Shown here piece by piece: positions 5,713-7,074 of a DNA stretch of 7,074 nucleotides (positions are counted from its first letter, which is position 1; every line of letters starts with the position of its first letter). This stretch comes from Candidatus Dormiibacter sp. Lineage in GTDB: Bacteria > Chloroflexota > Dormibacteria > UBA8260. The notes under the pieces were generated by a model. That model saw only the letters and a program-made list of their open reading frames with translations, did no database searches and was not told where the DNA came from. The stretch covers positions 1 through 7,074 of the forward strand of contig JANWHI010000053.1 of NCBI GenBank assembly GCA_025450495.1. Direction: 5' to 3'. The position numbers and the translations under genes are program-made.

Positions 5713-6490
5713 GGCGATGGGCTCGACGCACGGCCGGGCGAGAGGCGCCGACGAGGCGTTGCGGAAGCCGGCGAAGTCCGCGGCCGGGGTGCACGTTGAC
5801 ATGCTGGTAGCGCTCGATCGGCCAGCCGCGCAGCGCCGCCTCTGCGACCAGCCCGCGATCCGGGTTGACGCAGACCGGGTGGCCGACCTCGTCGAGCATC
5901 GCCAGGTCGCTGACGAAGCTGTCGCCGTAGGCGTGGGAAGCGCCGAGGTCGACGTCATGGAGCGCAGCGAGGTCACGCACCGACGCCGCCTTGGCATCGC
6001 CGTGGCAGAAGCGGATGATGCGACCGGTGTAGCGCCCGTCGCGAAGCTCAGCATCGGTGGCCGCGACGCCGTCGACGCCGAGCGCGCTGCCCAGCTCAGC
6101 GATGAACTCATGGGGCGAGGACGACACCAGGAAGACCAGGTCGCCGCGACTCCTGTGCCATTCGATGCGCGCACGCGCCTGCGCATACACCCTGGGGAGG
6201 ACGTACTCGGGGATGGTCTCCCGCGCAAAGCTGCGCAACCGGTCAGCCTCGATACCCTCGACGAGGACGCCGACGCCGCGAACAGCTTCACGGATCTGCG
6301 TCTCGTCGAACCCGTGGAGGCTGAATCGTGCCTGGGTGACCAACGCATGGAGCATGGCGCGGGTTGGCAGCAGACCGGCGCGGCGCATCGGCCGGGCGAC
6401 GTGGAGCAGCGACGAGCCGCGCAGCAGTGTGCGATCGACATCGAAGAAGGCGGCTCCACGGCGGGCGGCCGGGGTCGGCTCGTCTACCAT
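5675..6490 (-). CDS. HAD superfamily IB (SerB-like) phosphatase, 271 aa
   Basis: Cytoplasmic phosphomonoesterase of the haloacid dehalogenase superfamily. Motif I is FFDVDRTLL (15-23), with nucleophile D17 and acid/base D19. An all-helical cap follows (about 30-110). Motif II is LVSSSP (121-126), motif III is K167 in CHGDAKAAS, and motif IV is YGDSFVSDLAML (188-199) with D190 and D195. This order and the serine-rich motif II fit the HAD-IB group, which includes phosphoserine phosphatase-like enzymes; the true substrate is unknown. The ATG at 6490 is preferred because it places motif I near residue 15, as usual. An in-frame ATG at 6607 would add 39 residues of low family resemblance and overlap the divergent gene. 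The last 35 or so residues are arginine-rich and out of character for the family, coinciding with the overlap into the CxxC gene. They may be poorly conserved tail or a sign of a small frameshift. Confidence 0.85.
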   Translation of the reverse strand: MVDEPTPAARRGAAFFDVDRTLLRGSSLLHVARPMRRAGLLPTRAMLHALVTQARFSLHGFDETQIREAVRGVGVLVEGIEADRLRSFARETIPEYVLPRVYAQARARIEWHRSRGDLVFLVSSSPHEFIAELGSALGVDGVAATDAELRDGRYTGRIIRFCHGDAKAASVRDLAALHDVDLGASHAYGDSFVSDLAMLDEVGHPVCVNPDRGLVAEAALRGWPIERYQHVNVHPGRGLRRLPQRLVGASRPAVRRAHRHVRSQARSLRDL

Positions 6491-6497
6491 GCGCGGG

Positions 6498-7074
6498 ATG
6501 TCCAGGCCTGCGAGCCGCGGTGCGGTCTCCACGACGTCCAGTCTACGAGCCACCGCTGAAGATCTGCTCTCCACGGCGGCACAACGGATCTCCACGTCGC
6601 GCAACATCGAGCATTGGCAGCCTGGACTTGCGCGATGGGACGCGGAGGTCCTGCTGGCTCACGTCCTGGCGGTCGAGCCCGACGATGAGGACCTCGCCGA
6701 GTATGCGGTCAGCAAGACACAGCGGCGCGAGTTCAGGGAGTTGGTGGAGCGCCGGTTGACGGGCGAGCCGGTCAACTACATCACCGGGCACTTCACCTTC
6801 TGTGGACTGAGACTGATGGTGCGCCCAGGGGTTTTCTCACCGCGCGCATCCAGTGAGTTGGTGGTGGAACATGCCGTGCGGCGCCTGCGGCGGCGACGCG
6901 GCCGGCGCGTCGTGGTCGATGTGGCCACCGGCTCGGGAGCGATGGCGCTGGCGATCGGCGCGCAGGTGCACGGCAGCGAGGTGTGGGCGATCGACATCTC
7001 ACCCAAGGCGGTGAAGCTCGGTAAAGCCAACGCGCGACAGCTGGGCCTCAACAATGTGACGTTCGCGGTCAGCG
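6498..7074 (+). CDS. PrmC/HemK-like class I SAM-dependent methyltransferase, 5' part (runs off window)
   Basis: The visible 192 residues match the N-terminal half of a PrmC-type release-factor glutamine methyltransferase. A small helical domain (about 19-90, containing WDAEVLLAHVLAV) is followed by LTGEPVNYITGHFTFCGL (87-104), the classic GEPxxYITG entry segment. Then comes the Rossmann core with SAM-binding DVATGSGAMALA (141-152) and acidic D166 in AIDIS. In true PrmC the segment after YITG ends in PRPETE; here it is PRASSE (115-120), so this may be a paralogue with another substrate. The NPPY catalytic motif would lie beyond the window. The ATG at 6498 and an in-frame ATG at 6489 are both possible starts; neither has a good ribosome site, and no alternative start exists before the core. 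It is divergent from the HAD phosphatase. Confidence 0.8.
   Translation, partial: MSRPASRGAVSTTSSLRATAEDLLSTAAQRISTSRNIEHWQPGLARWDAEVLLAHVLAVEPDDEDLAEYAVSKTQRREFRELVERRLTGEPVNYITGHFTFCGLRLMVRPGVFSPRASSELVVEHAVRRLRRRRGRRVVVDVATGSGAMALAIGAQVHGSEVWAIDISPKAVKLGKANARQLGLNNVTFAVS

Noticed and set aside
5663..6559. Plus-strand 298-codon frame opposite the HAD phosphatase
   Set aside because: The HAD motifs I-IV on the minus strand are clear; this frame has none.
1..7074. CRISPR array, tRNA/rRNA, phage or toxin-antitoxin/defence system
   Set aside because: No regularly spaced repeats, no RNA gene signatures, and every sizeable region is assigned to a recognisable housekeeping-type or transposon gene.

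Overview
The window is a GC-rich bacterial chromosomal segment with mostly short intergenic gaps. Codon use is strongly G/C at third positions, and GTG and TTG starts occur beside good purine-rich ribosome sites. Gene content (GabD1-like semialdehyde dehydrogenase, DMT exporter, DedA-like protein, small CxxC protein, HAD-IB phosphatase) would suit an actinobacterial lineage such as Thermoleophilia, or a related high-GC soil phylum. No marker gene here settles the taxonomy.

Layout. 1-117: the end of an alpha/beta-hydrolase gene, cut just after its GHSLG nucleophile elbow. 118-1153: an apparently intact IS481-family insertion sequence with 26-bp terminal inverted repeats and a 6-bp CCTAGG duplication. 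Its single DDE transposase takes its stop codon from the duplicated target. 1155-2857 (minus): a two-gene unit, an EamA-type drug/metabolite exporter followed with a 4-base overlap by a DedA/VTT-type membrane protein. The DedA stop codon lies in the same CTAG as the transposase stop. 2858-2952: a 95-bp divergent intergenic region with a short tandem repeat. 2953-4371 (plus): an NAD(P)-dependent succinate-semialdehyde dehydrogenase-type enzyme. 4495-5520 (plus): a secreted polysaccharide deacetylase (NodB fold) that probably starts at a TTG. 5524-6490 (minus): a HAD-IB phosphatase followed by a 62-residue four-cysteine protein that overlaps it. 6498 to the window end (plus): the N-terminal part of a PrmC/HemK-like methyltransferase, divergent from the phosphatase.

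The genes do not form one obvious pathway; this looks like ordinary chromosome with one recent transposon insertion. The EamA/DedA pair and the HAD/CxxC pair are the only clear co-transcription candidates. I see no CRISPR array, tRNA, rRNA, phage gene or defence system. The most notable points are the IS junction (one palindromic CTAG ends two convergent genes; the interrupted hydrolase has no other half), the small CxxC protein, and the near-overlapping divergent start codons at 6488-6500.
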